Source: Bacillota bacterium
GTDB taxonomy: Bacteria; Bacillota; Clostridia; Lachnospirales; Lachnospiraceae
DNA length: 64,000 nucleotides
Direction of reading: 5' to 3'
Assembly (NCBI GenBank): GCA_023436225.1
Contig: JAEZKA010000098.1
Location: forward strand, 6,895 to 70,894
The notes under the pieces were generated by a model. It was not told the origin of the DNA, did no database searches, and saw nothing but the letters and a program-made list of their open reading frames with translations. The translations under genes and the position numbers were made by a program. Of the stretch, positions 41,528-50,604 are shown one piece after another. The stretch's first letter is position 1; each line of letters begins with the position of its first letter.

Positions 41528-44130
41528 TATTTATGATAAAAGGTATTTTCCAGCGGAAGCTTCGTCCGAAATACACCATCTTTTTTATAATATGCATTCT
41601 GACAGGCGGGAGCACCCATAACGGCAACTATTTCACCGATACCCTTTGCGCCATAAGCTAGATCCGTATTATTCTTCTCAACCAAATGCATCTCAATAGG
41701 CGGCATCTGAGTTGATTTGAAGAGTCCAAGAGTTCCCAGCTTTACCTGGGGTATGCCATTCTTAAGAGGGAAATCCTCGGTTAAGCCATAGCCCAGTGCC
41801 ATCGCAGCACCACCTTCAATCTGTCCCGTTAAGGATAACGGATTGATTACACGACCCGCGTCATGAGCTGCTACAATCTTTACTACTTTTCCTTCCTTAT
41901 CTAGAATGTAAAGCTGAGTGCCGTAGCCATAGGCAACATGGCTCACCGGATTTGCCTTCGGTGATCCCATTGGATCGGATTTGAAATCATATTCTCCAAT
42001 GTATTCCTTACCTTCAAGCTCCTTCAGTGTCAATCCTCTATCCAAATCAGCCTTTAATTCCTTTGCACTTACATGAGCTGCTTCTCCGGCAAAAACGGTC
42101 TGTCTGGATGCGGTTGTCGTTCCGGAGTTCGGTGTATACTTGGTATCCGGATGCTCTACCACCATACTGTCTCTGGGAAGACCCGTTGTCTCACCGACAA
42201 TCTGTAATAATACCGTCTGTACACCCTGCCCGATTGCTCCTGCTGAGGAACGGATATGAACCTTGCCGTTAATCACCTTTAGATTACAGCGTCCAACATC
42301 GGGAACACCGACACCAAGTCCGGAGTTCTTCATTCCGCTGGCAATACCAACATAATAATTCGGATCAGCCTCATATTTCTCAAAGTCAGCCTTAACCGCT
42401 TCCAGCGTCTCTGCCATAGCAGTTCCTTCGTCGGCAATCTGGCCGTTAGGTAAGGACTGCCCTGGTCGGATCGCATTACGATAGCGTATCTCCCAACCGG
42501 AGATACCGACTTTCTCCGCTAATAGGTTAATAAGTGGCTCTACCACCGCACAGGATTGAGTGACACCAAAGCCACGGAAGGCACCTGCCGGAGGATTATT
42601 CGTATAATATGCATTTCCTTCTACATCCACATTCTGATAATTATAAGGTCCTCCGATGTGGGTACAGGCTCTCTGAAGAACGGGACCTCCGAGTGATCCA
42701 TAAGCTCCGGTGTCTGAGGTTAGACGAGCCTGCAAGCCTTGCAGGATACCATTCTCATCGCAGCCAATCTTACAATAGATCTCCATCGCATGACGCTTTG
42801 GATGATAATTAATACTTTCCTGACGGCTAAAGGAAACCTTAACCGGGCGTTTCGTAAGATAAGCGCAGAGTGCTGCCTGATGCTGAACACTCATATCCTC
42901 TTTTCCACCAAAGCCGCCACCTACGGTCGCACTCTGGATGCGCACCTTCTCCTGAGGAATTCCTAAGTATGCACTGATCTCGTGATATTCATCATAGATA
43001 CCCTGCCCACCGGTAATCACGAAGACACCGTCATCCTCCGGCATCGCCACTGCAGTCTCCGGCTCCATAAAGGCATGCTCGGTCGGCGGAAGAGAAAAGG
43101 TTGCCTCTGCAATATATGTTGAACGCTCCAATGCGCCAATCGCATCGCCACGTTTTACCTCCTGATGACTGAACAGGTTACTCTCCGGTATGACCATCTT
43201 ACCAAACAACATATAGCCTTCTCCATGTATCAGAGGGGCATCAGGCGCTGCTGCCTCTGCCGGATTATTGATGGGTGAAAGCACTTCATATTCCACTTCC
43301 ACCGCTTTTACGGCCTCGAGTGCCTGCTCTCTCGTCTGGGCTACCACCATAGCAAGTGTGTCTCCGCAGCACTTGGTTTCTTCGCCTACGGCAATCATTC
43401 CGGGCCAGTCCTTTGCCAGGTGTCCTATGTATCTGTTTCCCGGAATATCCTTTGCTGTATATATTGCAACTACTCCTGGTAAACTGAGCGCTTTGTCGGT
43501 ATGAATGGCAAGAATCTTTGCTCTAGCATATTTGCTAAATACATTTTTGCCGTACAGCATATCCTCAAAATAATAATCATCCGCGTACATGGCCGTTCCC
43601 AAGGTCTTCGGTATTGCATCGACACGATGTACCTTCTCACCAACTCGCACGGACTGCTCTGTCTCCGGTACAGGGATATTCTCCCGAAGCATCCTGGCAG
43701 CCAGAAGAATCGCTTCCTCGATCTTGGTATAGCCGGTGCAACGGCAAATATTGTTACGTATCGCATGTTTAACCTCAGCTGCTGTTGGGTCAGGGTTTTG
43801 GTCAATTAAGCATTTACCACATACCACCATTCCCGGGATACAGAAACCACATTGTACTGCACCCGTCCTGGCAAAGGCATAGCCAAAAACTTCCCTCTCC
43901 CTTTCGGTAAAGCCTTCGATGGTCTGTATCTTCTTACCCTCCAGCTTCGACAGCTTCTGGATACAGGATCGAACCGTCTTTCCATCAATAATGATTGTAC
44001 AGGTACCGCAAGCGCCTTCCTTACATCCATCCTTTACCGAGGTGATTTTCAGCTCATCTCTAAGAAAGTCCATTAATGGCATATCCTTGTCGGATTGATA
44101 TACCTTATCATTAATAATAACCGAATACAT
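41527..44130 (-). CDS. xdhD: Selenium-dependent-type molybdenum hydroxylase (xanthine dehydrogenase-like)
   Basis: About 867 residues joining a two-[2Fe-2S] domain to a molybdopterin hydroxylase domain. The first cluster is CKEGACGTC with a later SC, the second CGFCIPG and NICRCTGY; the Mo domain has VGGGFGGKED and the base-catalyst Glu in GAKGIGE. No FAD domain is present and no FAD-subunit gene lies nearby, as in XdhD-like, so-called selenium-dependent hydroxylases. It hydroxylates purines such as hypoxanthine or xanthine, or in reverse reduces urate. Electrons may pass to YgfK. ATG 44130 follows AAGGAAGG at 8 bases; the frame reaches 44178. Selenium use itself cannot be seen. Confidence 0.88.
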   Translation of the reverse strand: MYSVIINDKVYQSDKDMPLMDFLRDELKITSVKDGCKEGACGTCTIIIDGKTVRSCIQKLSKLEGKKIQTIEGFTEREREVFGYAFARTGAVQCGFCIPGMVVCGKCLIDQNPDPTAAEVKHAIRNNICRCTGYTKIEEAILLAARMLRENIPVPETEQSVRVGEKVHRVDAIPKTLGTAMYADDYYFEDMLYGKNVFSKYARAKILAIHTDKALSLPGVVAIYTAKDIPGNRYIGHLAKDWPGMIAVGEETKCCGDTLAMVVAQTREQALEAVKAVEVEYEVLSPINNPAEAAAPDAPLIHGEGYMLFGKMVIPESNLFSHQEVKRGDAIGALERSTYIAEATFSLPPTEHAFMEPETAVAMPEDDGVFVITGGQGIYDEYHEISAYLGIPQEKVRIQSATVGGGFGGKEDMSVQHQAALCAYLTKRPVKVSFSRQESINYHPKRHAMEIYCKIGCDENGILQGLQARLTSDTGAYGSLGGPVLQRACTHIGGPYNYQNVDVEGNAYYTNNPPAGAFRGFGVTQSCAVVEPLINLLAEKVGISGWEIRYRNAIRPGQSLPNGQIADEGTAMAETLEAVKADFEKYEADPNYYVGIASGMKNSGLGVGVPDVGRCNLKVINGKVHIRSSAGAIGQGVQTVLLQIVGETTGLPRDSMVVEHPDTKYTPNSGTTTASRQTVFAGEAAHVSAKELKADLDRGLTLKELEGKEYIGEYDFKSDPMGSPKANPVSHVAYGYGTQLYILDKEGKVVKIVAAHDAGRVINPLSLTGQIEGGAAMALGYGLTEDFPLKNGIPQVKLGTLGLFKSTQMPPIEMHLVEKNNTDLAYGAKGIGEIVAVMGAPACQNAYYKKDGVFRTKLPLENTFYHK

Positions 44131-44174
44131 GTCTGATACCTTCCTTTCTATCACCGCTTCTTTATCAATCCCTA

Positions 44175-44747
44175 TCATCTATACTCATGACAAGCCTTGT
44201 CCTTGATATCAATATCAATTAATTCCTTCTCCTCCTGAACCATCACGAGTTCAACATCCTCTGGATGGCGTTTCAGTATCTTCTTACCACCTACATCGAG
44301 AGTCAGTGCAAATAGCTCCTCGTAATATTTGCTTCCGAAGATACATGGGTTACCGATACTTTCCTGCCATGCCAGTGCAGCGATGTTTTTATCGGTAGAA
44401 GAAAAAGTCTGTAACAGTCTCTCGAGGGATGACCTCTTCAGATATGGCTGATCGCATACACCGAACATCACCCCCTCTAATGAGGGATTTTTCTCCAATG
44501 CCGCTTTTAAGCCAAGATGTATGGAATGTGAGATCCCGAGCTCCGGCTCGTGATTGATAATCGCTTCAAATCCATAGTCCAAAGCGCAGCTTACGATCTC
44601 ATCATATTGTGTAACAATTATCTTCGGGCTTAGGGGAAATACCTTCAGTAGCTCAAGGATATACAGGTACATCTTCTTACCGTCAATCAGGTCCAGAAGC
44701 TTGATGCCATGGTATCTGGTGCTGTTACCCGCCGCCAGAAGTATCAT
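44175..44747 (-). CDS. mocA: Molybdenum cofactor nucleotidyltransferase (MocA/YgfJ-like)
   Basis: The N-terminal MILLAAGNSTRYHG is a GT-A nucleotidyltransferase loop, and FGVCDQPYL carries the metal-binding Asp. The protein of about 190 residues matches MocA/YgfJ, which attaches CMP to molybdopterin for hydroxylases of the xanthine dehydrogenase type. It directly precedes the hydroxylase gene, fitting maturation of that enzyme. The start is uncertain: the GGAGGGG site is 35 bases before ATG 44747, and the upstream frame has no ATG, GTG or TTG. Confidence 0.85.
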   Translation of the reverse strand: MILLAAGNSTRYHGIKLLDLIDGKKMYLYILELLKVFPLSPKIIVTQYDEIVSCALDYGFEAIINHEPELGISHSIHLGLKAALEKNPSLEGVMFGVCDQPYLKRSSLERLLQTFSSTDKNIAALAWQESIGNPCIFGSKYYEELFALTLDVGGKKILKRHPEDVELVMVQEEKELIDIDIKDKACHEYR

Positions 44748-44854
44748 TCCCAGGTTATCTCTTTCGATTGTATTCCCCTCCAGTCCTCTCAGTATGATAT
44801 AGATAATTGTATTACGATCAATGGATTTTCTTATATCTCTTTGATTATTTGCAT

Positions 44855-45526
44855 TTAGCCCTTCCTAAGACTTTCAATCTGACTGAGCATCATCTGCTTG
44901 CATTGTTCAAAATAGCCTTCAACATCAAACTCCTCTTTGTTAATCAAATGTTGAATGGTGGCACCCTGTAGAAGTGAGACCAGGGTATAAGGAAGCAGCT
45001 CCTTACTCTTATCATCCAGCCAGGGGCAATATTTCTCAAGGACCTCCCTGATTTCCCTTCGCCACTTAGTATAGGATTCATCAAACTTCACATGAATCTC
45101 TTCATTGCTTTTACTCTGAACCAAGAAATCAATTTCCGCAAAATCATATTTGTGCTTCGTTAAAATTAATCTCTTCTTCTGATTAATGAATACGTTCAGT
45201 TGGCTTTCAAGAGTATCCTTACTATGCTTCTTTTCTTTTCTTCTGGCATCATAGCACTCTTCAAAAATATACTCCTGAAGAGCACTCATCAACTCATTCT
45301 TTGTCTTATAATAATAATGAACATTAGATTGAACCATCTTCGCCCGCTCAGCGATCAGATGCATTCTTGTTCCAGCGATCGTCTGCTTGTTTACCACGTC
45401 CAGAGCAGCATTCATAATACGTTTATTCTGCTCCTTACTTATTTCCTGATTTATTTCTGGATTTACATCAAGCACAGAGGCTTTATTTGTGGTTCTTCGC
45501 GTCCTCTTCTTCGTTGTGTCCTCCAT
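44855..45526 (-). CDS. TetR-family transcriptional regulator
   Basis: A long basic N-terminus leads to a TetR-type helix-turn-helix at about residues 35-80 (IMNAALDVVNKQTIAGTRMHLIAERAKM and HYYYKTKNELMSAL), then a helical ligand-binding domain. It lies inside the leftward arm of the purine cluster, between ridA and mocA, so it is the best candidate local regulator, with an intermediate as ligand. The extended N-terminus (TTKKRTRRTTNKAS) may add DNA contacts. Gap and spacing (GGAAGGGG at 12 bases) allow a separate start of transcription. Confidence 0.88.
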   Translation of the reverse strand: MEDTTKKRTRRTTNKASVLDVNPEINQEISKEQNKRIMNAALDVVNKQTIAGTRMHLIAERAKMVQSNVHYYYKTKNELMSALQEYIFEECYDARRKEKKHSKDTLESQLNVFINQKKRLILTKHKYDFAEIDFLVQSKSNEEIHVKFDESYTKWRREIREVLEKYCPWLDDKSKELLPYTLVSLLQGATIQHLINKEEFDVEGYFEQCKQMMLSQIESLRKG

Positions 45527-45570
45527 TAACTTTTTAAGTCCCCTTCCTTAAATCGGCACAATAGCAAAGA

Positions 45571-45616
45571 ACAGGAATGCAGCAAAACAAAAGCATCTAT
45601 TCTTGCAGCATCCTGT
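45571..45616 (-). terminator. Hairpin between ridA and the TetR gene
   Basis: Imperfect stem 45571-45585 with 45603-45616, T-rich on the minus strand after the stem. It may partly separate ridA expression from the genes that follow. Confidence 0.4.
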
Positions 45617-45631
45617 TTCTTCGACATTTTG

Positions 45632-46015
45632 TTAATTCGATTTAACCGCAACCGCTTCGATTTCAACCAGACCACCCTTGGGTAATTTAGCCACCTGTAC
45701 ACAGGAACGGGCCGGAGCCTCACCTTTAAAATAATCGGCATAAATCGCATTTACGGTACCAAAGTCATTCATATCCTGTAAAAATACAGTAGTCTTAATA
45801 ACATCCTGATAAGATAGGCCTGCTTCACTAAGGATTGCTCCTAGGTTCTTTAAGCTTAAATGAGCCTGAGCTTCAACACCCTCCGGCATTGCACCGGTTT
45901 CCGGATCTAATCCCAGCTGACCTGAGGTATAAAGAAAATCGCCCACCTTCACTGCATGTACATAAGGGCCAACTGCTGCCGGTGCATTTTTTGCGTTAAT
46001 GATTTCTTTCTTCAT
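45632..46015 (-). CDS. ridA: RidA-family enamine/imine deaminase
   Basis: About 127 residues with the RidA trimer pattern AVGPYVHAVKVGDFLYTSGQ, the GLDPETGAM loop and CVQVAKLPKGGLVEIEAVAV containing the conserved Arg-x-Cys-type region (ARSCVQV). RidA hydrolyses reactive 2-aminoacrylate and other imines released by PLP lyases. YgeX, a PLP ammonia-lyase encoded in the other arm, makes such intermediates, so the two fit together. ATG 46015 follows GGAGG by 7 bases; the frame reaches 46060. A foldback element lies directly upstream. Confidence 0.92.
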   Translation of the reverse strand: MKKEIINAKNAPAAVGPYVHAVKVGDFLYTSGQLGLDPETGAMPEGVEAQAHLSLKNLGAILSEAGLSYQDVIKTTVFLQDMNDFGTVNAIYADYFKGEAPARSCVQVAKLPKGGLVEIEAVAVKSN

Positions 46016-46048
46016 GATAAATCCTCCAATTCTTTTCTTAATATTTGG

Positions 46049-46155
46049 TTGGAGTGTCAAAAGCCAATTTTTATTATAGTATTATCAATTTGCGCTGTTT
46101 CATATAATTACAAATTGAAGATTTCAAATAATTTGTATGGCTTTTGACATTCTAT
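46049..46155. repeat. Foldback element, short copy, upstream of ridA
   Basis: The outer arms TGTCAAAAGCCA at 46055-46066 and its complement at 46138-46149 frame an inner pair TCAATTTG (46085-46092) and CAAATTGA (46111-46118). The first ~70 bases match the left end of the 269-bp foldback at 55199, including the TTGGAGTGTCAAA start and the GTTTCATA segment. It fills most of the gap between the hydantoinase and ridA genes. Confidence 0.75.
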
Positions 46156-46190
46156 TCAATGTTTCGAACGTACATTAATTATTCTAAACC

Positions 46191-47570
46191 TTACCGGGGA
46201 TCCTGGCAAGTACCTCTAAATACATAGCGGCCTTCCTTCTCCAGAACAACTCTTCCTTGATCCACTACAAGCTTTCCATGTAACAGAACGGCTTCTGCAC
46301 GTCCCTCCACTGCCATCCCTTCATAGGGCGTATAATCAACCTTCTGAAGCTGTCCGGCTGCAGTAATTACTCCATGGTATTTTGGATCCCAGATTACCAG
46401 ATCTGCGTCACTTCCAACTGCAATCTCACCCTTTTTCGGGTACATGCCATATTGTTTTGCTGGCTTTGTGGATAATGCAGCACAGAACTGCTCGTTGGTA
46501 ATACGGTTCTGCGTGACTCCATAGGTGTACATTAATGCTGGACGATGCTCGACACCAGGAATTCCATTGGGTATTTTGGAAAAGTCGTGAAGACCTCTCT
46601 CCTTCTGACCCTTAAAATGGAAGCTGCAGTGATCTGTTCCGATGGTATCGATCTCGTTCTCACTCCATGCCTTCCATAAGCATTCTATGTCCTCTTCCTT
46701 ACGAAGTGGTGGTGAAAGTACATATTTAGCACTTTCAAAGCCTGGTAAGTCGTACCTGGTATCATCCATCAAAAGATACTGGGGACAAGTCTCGACAAAA
46801 ACCTTCTGCCCCTTCGCTCTGGCCGCTTCAATCACTTCATAGCCCTTCTTAGAACTTAAGTGTACAATATTGACAGGTGACTCAGCCAATCTGGCTACGG
46901 TCAACAGCTCATAAACAGCCTCCGCTTCCACCTCATCCGGTCGTGACAAGGGATGCGCCTTCGGAGAGAGGTTACCAAGAGCTTTCTGCTCCCTGATTAG
47001 AGTATTCACCAGATCCCCGTTCTCACAGTGAACTCCGATGATTCCACCCTCCTCCTTAACCGCTTTTAATATCTCATACATAACACCAGCATTTACCTTA
47101 AGATTATCATAAGCCATATAGATCTTATAGGAGGTTACCCCTGCTGCTGTCATATCCTTTAATTCTTTTCTTGTATTCTCATTCCAGTCACTGATGGACA
47201 TATGAAAGCCGTAATTACAGGAGGAACGGCCTTCGGCAAGTTTATGCCAGTTCTGCAGAGCTTCCTTCAATGTCTCTCCCTTATTCTGCGTTGCAAAATC
47301 CAAAACCATAGTCGTTCCGCCTACAATCGCAGCTTTAGAGCCTGATTCAAAATCATCCGCCGTGTGGAAATCTCCTGCGTCAAGGTCAAAGTGTGTATGA
47401 GTGTCGATGAAGCCGGGGAAAATCAATTTTCCCTCTGCATCAATCACCTTCTCTCCGAAAGATGGTAAATCCTCTCCAAGTTCAACAATACTTTCTTCCT
47501 TTATTCTAATATCTAATTTGGAGCTCTTCTCAGCTGTAACAACCATACCACCCTTAATTAATAGGTCCAT
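46191..47570 (-). CDS. hydA: Dihydropyrimidinase/hydantoinase-like amidohydrolase
   Basis: About 459 residues with the metal site FIDTHTHFDL, the carboxylated-lysine region TSYKIYMAY, HCENGDL, IVHLSS and GTDHCSFHF. The family opens cyclic ureides such as hydantoins and dihydropyrimidines; in purine breakdown it could open a ring made from xanthine or urate. ATG 47570 follows AGGAGG by 10 bases; an in-frame TTG at 47579 lies too close to it. It is the third gene of the leftward arm, between ygfK and ridA. Confidence 0.92.
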   Translation of the reverse strand: MDLLIKGGMVVTAEKSSKLDIRIKEESIVELGEDLPSFGEKVIDAEGKLIFPGFIDTHTHFDLDAGDFHTADDFESGSKAAIVGGTTMVLDFATQNKGETLKEALQNWHKLAEGRSSCNYGFHMSISDWNENTRKELKDMTAAGVTSYKIYMAYDNLKVNAGVMYEILKAVKEEGGIIGVHCENGDLVNTLIREQKALGNLSPKAHPLSRPDEVEAEAVYELLTVARLAESPVNIVHLSSKKGYEVIEAARAKGQKVFVETCPQYLLMDDTRYDLPGFESAKYVLSPPLRKEEDIECLWKAWSENEIDTIGTDHCSFHFKGQKERGLHDFSKIPNGIPGVEHRPALMYTYGVTQNRITNEQFCAALSTKPAKQYGMYPKKGEIAVGSDADLVIWDPKYHGVITAAGQLQKVDYTPYEGMAVEGRAEAVLLHGKLVVDQGRVVLEKEGRYVFRGTCQDPR

Positions 47571-47595
47571 TGCCTTCAACCCTCCTGTCTAACGA

Positions 47596-50592
47596 TTATT
47601 GTAGCATTAGATAACGGTGATCATGATAAACCGCTAACATCAGATTCTTAATCTCTACATGTAGTTCACAGAATATATCCTTCAGGTCTACATCCTGAAT
47701 CTTATCACCAAGACGTACTCTAAAGAGAGCCTTTTCCATATCCAGCGGTACAAAGCCTTGATTCTCGCTATCCTCAAAGTCCTCTATCGTTCTGAATAAT
47801 GTAAATTTATCTTTGTAAGGGGCACTGTCATAGGGGCAGAAGCTCTTACAATTACCACATTCATTACACATATAGTCTATGTGAAGAATCTGCGGCTGCT
47901 TTGCACCGTGAACAAAGATTGATACATTGGCACGATTCGGACATACCTCCGTACATGCTTCACAAATCTTATTACATTCTAAGCAGCGTATTCCGTCTTG
48001 CTCCGCCTCTTTTGCAACTTCCAGTACACCCTTCTTCGCTGAAATCTCATTCTCACGAAGCGGATTATCAAGGGAAGCTCTGGGCTTAAGGTTAAGAATT
48101 GCATTAACTGCCTTAGAAGCATCACGGATGGCTTCTACAACCGTTGCAGGACCGCCTGCACCGTCTCCTGTTACATAGACATGAGCAACCGATGATTCCA
48201 TAGTATCCGGATTATACTCTGCAGCACCTCTCTTATTTACCTGTAAGCCTAAGGACTCATAGAAGGAGTCATCCACCTTCTCACCCAGAGAAGCCACTAC
48301 GGTGTCGATATCCAGTATTACCTCTTCCTCTGTCTCTATTGGCTTCTGTCTGCCAGAGGCATCCATCTCGCCAAGCACCATCTTATGACAGATCAGCTTA
48401 CCATTCTTATGGCTAACCGGAGCCAGAAGTTCCAGTAGCTCTACCCCATCGTGAAGTGCAAGCTCAAGCTCCTCCTCGTCAGCAGGCATGTATTTTACCG
48501 TACGACGATAAACAATATATACATGCTCTACGCCGGGCATTCTTTTCGCTGCTCTGGCAGCATCCATTGCGGTATTACCCGCTCCGATGATGGCAACATT
48601 CTTGCCAAGTGTAATTGATTCAGGACGATTACGGCAAGTATCTAGGAATTCAATCGCATTGATTTCCTTCTCACAATCAATTCCAAGCGGCATTCCCTTA
48701 TTTGCACCAACTGCTAAAATAATATCCTCGTAGCCGGCATCTCTAAGCTCCTTCAGATCGGTTACCGGATGATTGAAGACGAACTTTGCACCCATAGCCT
48801 TCGCTAAGCTGACATCCTTCTCTACATCCTCTCTGGGGATACGGAATTCCGGTACAATATATCTTACGATACCGCCAGCTTCCCCTCTCTTTTCAAATAC
48901 AGTAACATCAGCACCTTCTCTTGCTAAGAAGAATGCGCTGGCAATACCAGCTGCACCGGCACCCACAACTGCCACTTTCTTGCCCTTATATTGATCAGAA
49001 GGCTTCAGCTCCTTGATGAGTTCATCATACCCCTTCTGTGCAGCTACTAATTTAGCATCACGGATCTTGATGGATTCTTCATAAAAATTACGGGTACATT
49101 TATTCATACAGGTATGGCTACAAATTGTACCTGTAATGAAAGGAAGTGCATTTTTGTCCGTGATAACTCTCAGTGCCTGTAGGTATTCCCCATCCTTAAC
49201 ATGCTTTAAATAGGTAGGAACATCCTGCTCAATTGGACATTGCTTATTACAGGGGGCAATAAAGCAGTTAATTAAAGGTACCTTCGAATTAATCTTTCTA
49301 GAGGGAAGCGGTTTCATTCCCTTAGTATAGTGCTTATCGGTTATAACCTCTTTAATGAATTCGCCAAGTTCTTCTACATCAACTCTGCTGAACTCCTTAT
49401 ATTCTAACTTTTCAAGCTTCTCAGCAATCTGATTACCTCTCTGATAACCACCGGTCTTCAGATAAGTGGTAGCCATGGTAATTGGCCAGATACCAAGGGA
49501 GAATATCTTATCTATATTGAAGTAATCCGCACCTCCGGAATAGGAGATACGAAGCTTTCCATCAAATGCCTTGGACAGCTTATATGCCACAGATAGGGAA
49601 AGTGCTGCTAAGGAACGGCCGGACATGTACATCTCCTCGCTCGGTAGCTCATTTCTTGTAACATCAACCGGGAAGGTGTTCGTCAGCTTCACACCGAATT
49701 CCAGACCTTCTTCGACAGCCTTCTCCTGAAGTCTCTGAAGCATCGGAACAGCATCCTCAAACTGTAGATCATCTTTGAAATGGAAGTCCCCAAACACAAC
49801 ATAATCATAGCCCATGCGATCCATGATATCTCTGGCGGTCTCGTAGCCGAGGAGCGTGGGATTGCATTTGACAAAGGTATTCAGATGCTTCTCCTTGATA
49901 AGATAGGTTGCAATACTCTCAATCTCCTGGGGAGGGCAGCCATGCAAGGTAGATACGGTAACAGAGGTACACACCCTGGGAGATATATTTTCGATGAAGG
50001 CTTTGTCCACCTTATTAAATTGACTCAGATTAGATAGCAGATAATCGATGCATTCCTGCCAGATTGGTGCCTTTCGTCCATCCATCATCTGGTTGATAAA
50101 GGTATCAATCTTCTCGGATTGTATCCCCTTTAGGTCATAACCAACACTCATGTTGAAAATAAAGCCATCGCTATCACCTAAGTCAAACTCCTTAGCGATT
50201 ACCTTAAGGGCAAACCATGCCTTAATGTATTCCTCCAGTGCCTCCGGTACCCGAAGCTCTGTGGACCATTCACAATTATAGCCTTCATCATCAGCAAGAA
50301 TACAGGGCTTACTAACCGGAAGATCCTCACCGTCCAGTATCTGAACGGTCTTTAGCTCAAAGAAACGATTTCCAGTATAATAGGCTGCAACAATATTTTG
50401 CGCAAGCTGTGTATTCGGACCGGCTGCCGGGCCGTATGGCATCTCAAGCTTTTCTCCGAAGATGTGCAGAGCCTGTTTCTTCTCATTTATAAAAGGTCTG
50501 CGAACTCCGAATACCTTCCCGGTCTCCTTTTTCTCTTCTAAAATCCATTCCATGAGATTATGAAACGGTATTGGTGTCATTCTATCTCCCAT
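47596..50592 (-). CDS. ygfK: YgfK-like large iron-sulfur flavoprotein
   Basis: About 998 residues. The N-terminal ~450 resemble a dihydroorotate/dihydropyrimidine dehydrogenase-type barrel (MPYGPAAGPNTQLAQN, SVTVSTLHGCPPQEIE). A glutamate-synthase small-chain-like part follows with FAD/NAD loops VAVVGAGAAGIASAFFLA and VAIIGAGNTAMDAARAA, preceded by cysteine clusters. The C-terminus has CNKICEACTEVCP and CNECGNCKSFCP ferredoxin motifs. YgfK was called a putative selenate reductase subunit but co-occurs with purine genes; reduction of a ring intermediate is likely. TAGGAGG precedes the ATG. It may also accept electrons from the hydroxylase. Both roles are inference. Confidence 0.92.
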   Translation of the reverse strand: MGDRMTPIPFHNLMEWILEEKKETGKVFGVRRPFINEKKQALHIFGEKLEMPYGPAAGPNTQLAQNIVAAYYTGNRFFELKTVQILDGEDLPVSKPCILADDEGYNCEWSTELRVPEALEEYIKAWFALKVIAKEFDLGDSDGFIFNMSVGYDLKGIQSEKIDTFINQMMDGRKAPIWQECIDYLLSNLSQFNKVDKAFIENISPRVCTSVTVSTLHGCPPQEIESIATYLIKEKHLNTFVKCNPTLLGYETARDIMDRMGYDYVVFGDFHFKDDLQFEDAVPMLQRLQEKAVEEGLEFGVKLTNTFPVDVTRNELPSEEMYMSGRSLAALSLSVAYKLSKAFDGKLRISYSGGADYFNIDKIFSLGIWPITMATTYLKTGGYQRGNQIAEKLEKLEYKEFSRVDVEELGEFIKEVITDKHYTKGMKPLPSRKINSKVPLINCFIAPCNKQCPIEQDVPTYLKHVKDGEYLQALRVITDKNALPFITGTICSHTCMNKCTRNFYEESIKIRDAKLVAAQKGYDELIKELKPSDQYKGKKVAVVGAGAAGIASAFFLAREGADVTVFEKRGEAGGIVRYIVPEFRIPREDVEKDVSLAKAMGAKFVFNHPVTDLKELRDAGYEDIILAVGANKGMPLGIDCEKEINAIEFLDTCRNRPESITLGKNVAIIGAGNTAMDAARAAKRMPGVEHVYIVYRRTVKYMPADEEELELALHDGVELLELLAPVSHKNGKLICHKMVLGEMDASGRQKPIETEEEVILDIDTVVASLGEKVDDSFYESLGLQVNKRGAAEYNPDTMESSVAHVYVTGDGAGGPATVVEAIRDASKAVNAILNLKPRASLDNPLRENEISAKKGVLEVAKEAEQDGIRCLECNKICEACTEVCPNRANVSIFVHGAKQPQILHIDYMCNECGNCKSFCPYDSAPYKDKFTLFRTIEDFEDSENQGFVPLDMEKALFRVRLGDKIQDVDLKDIFCELHVEIKNLMLAVYHDHRYLMLQ

Positions 50593-50604
50593 TTTTATAT
50601 CCTC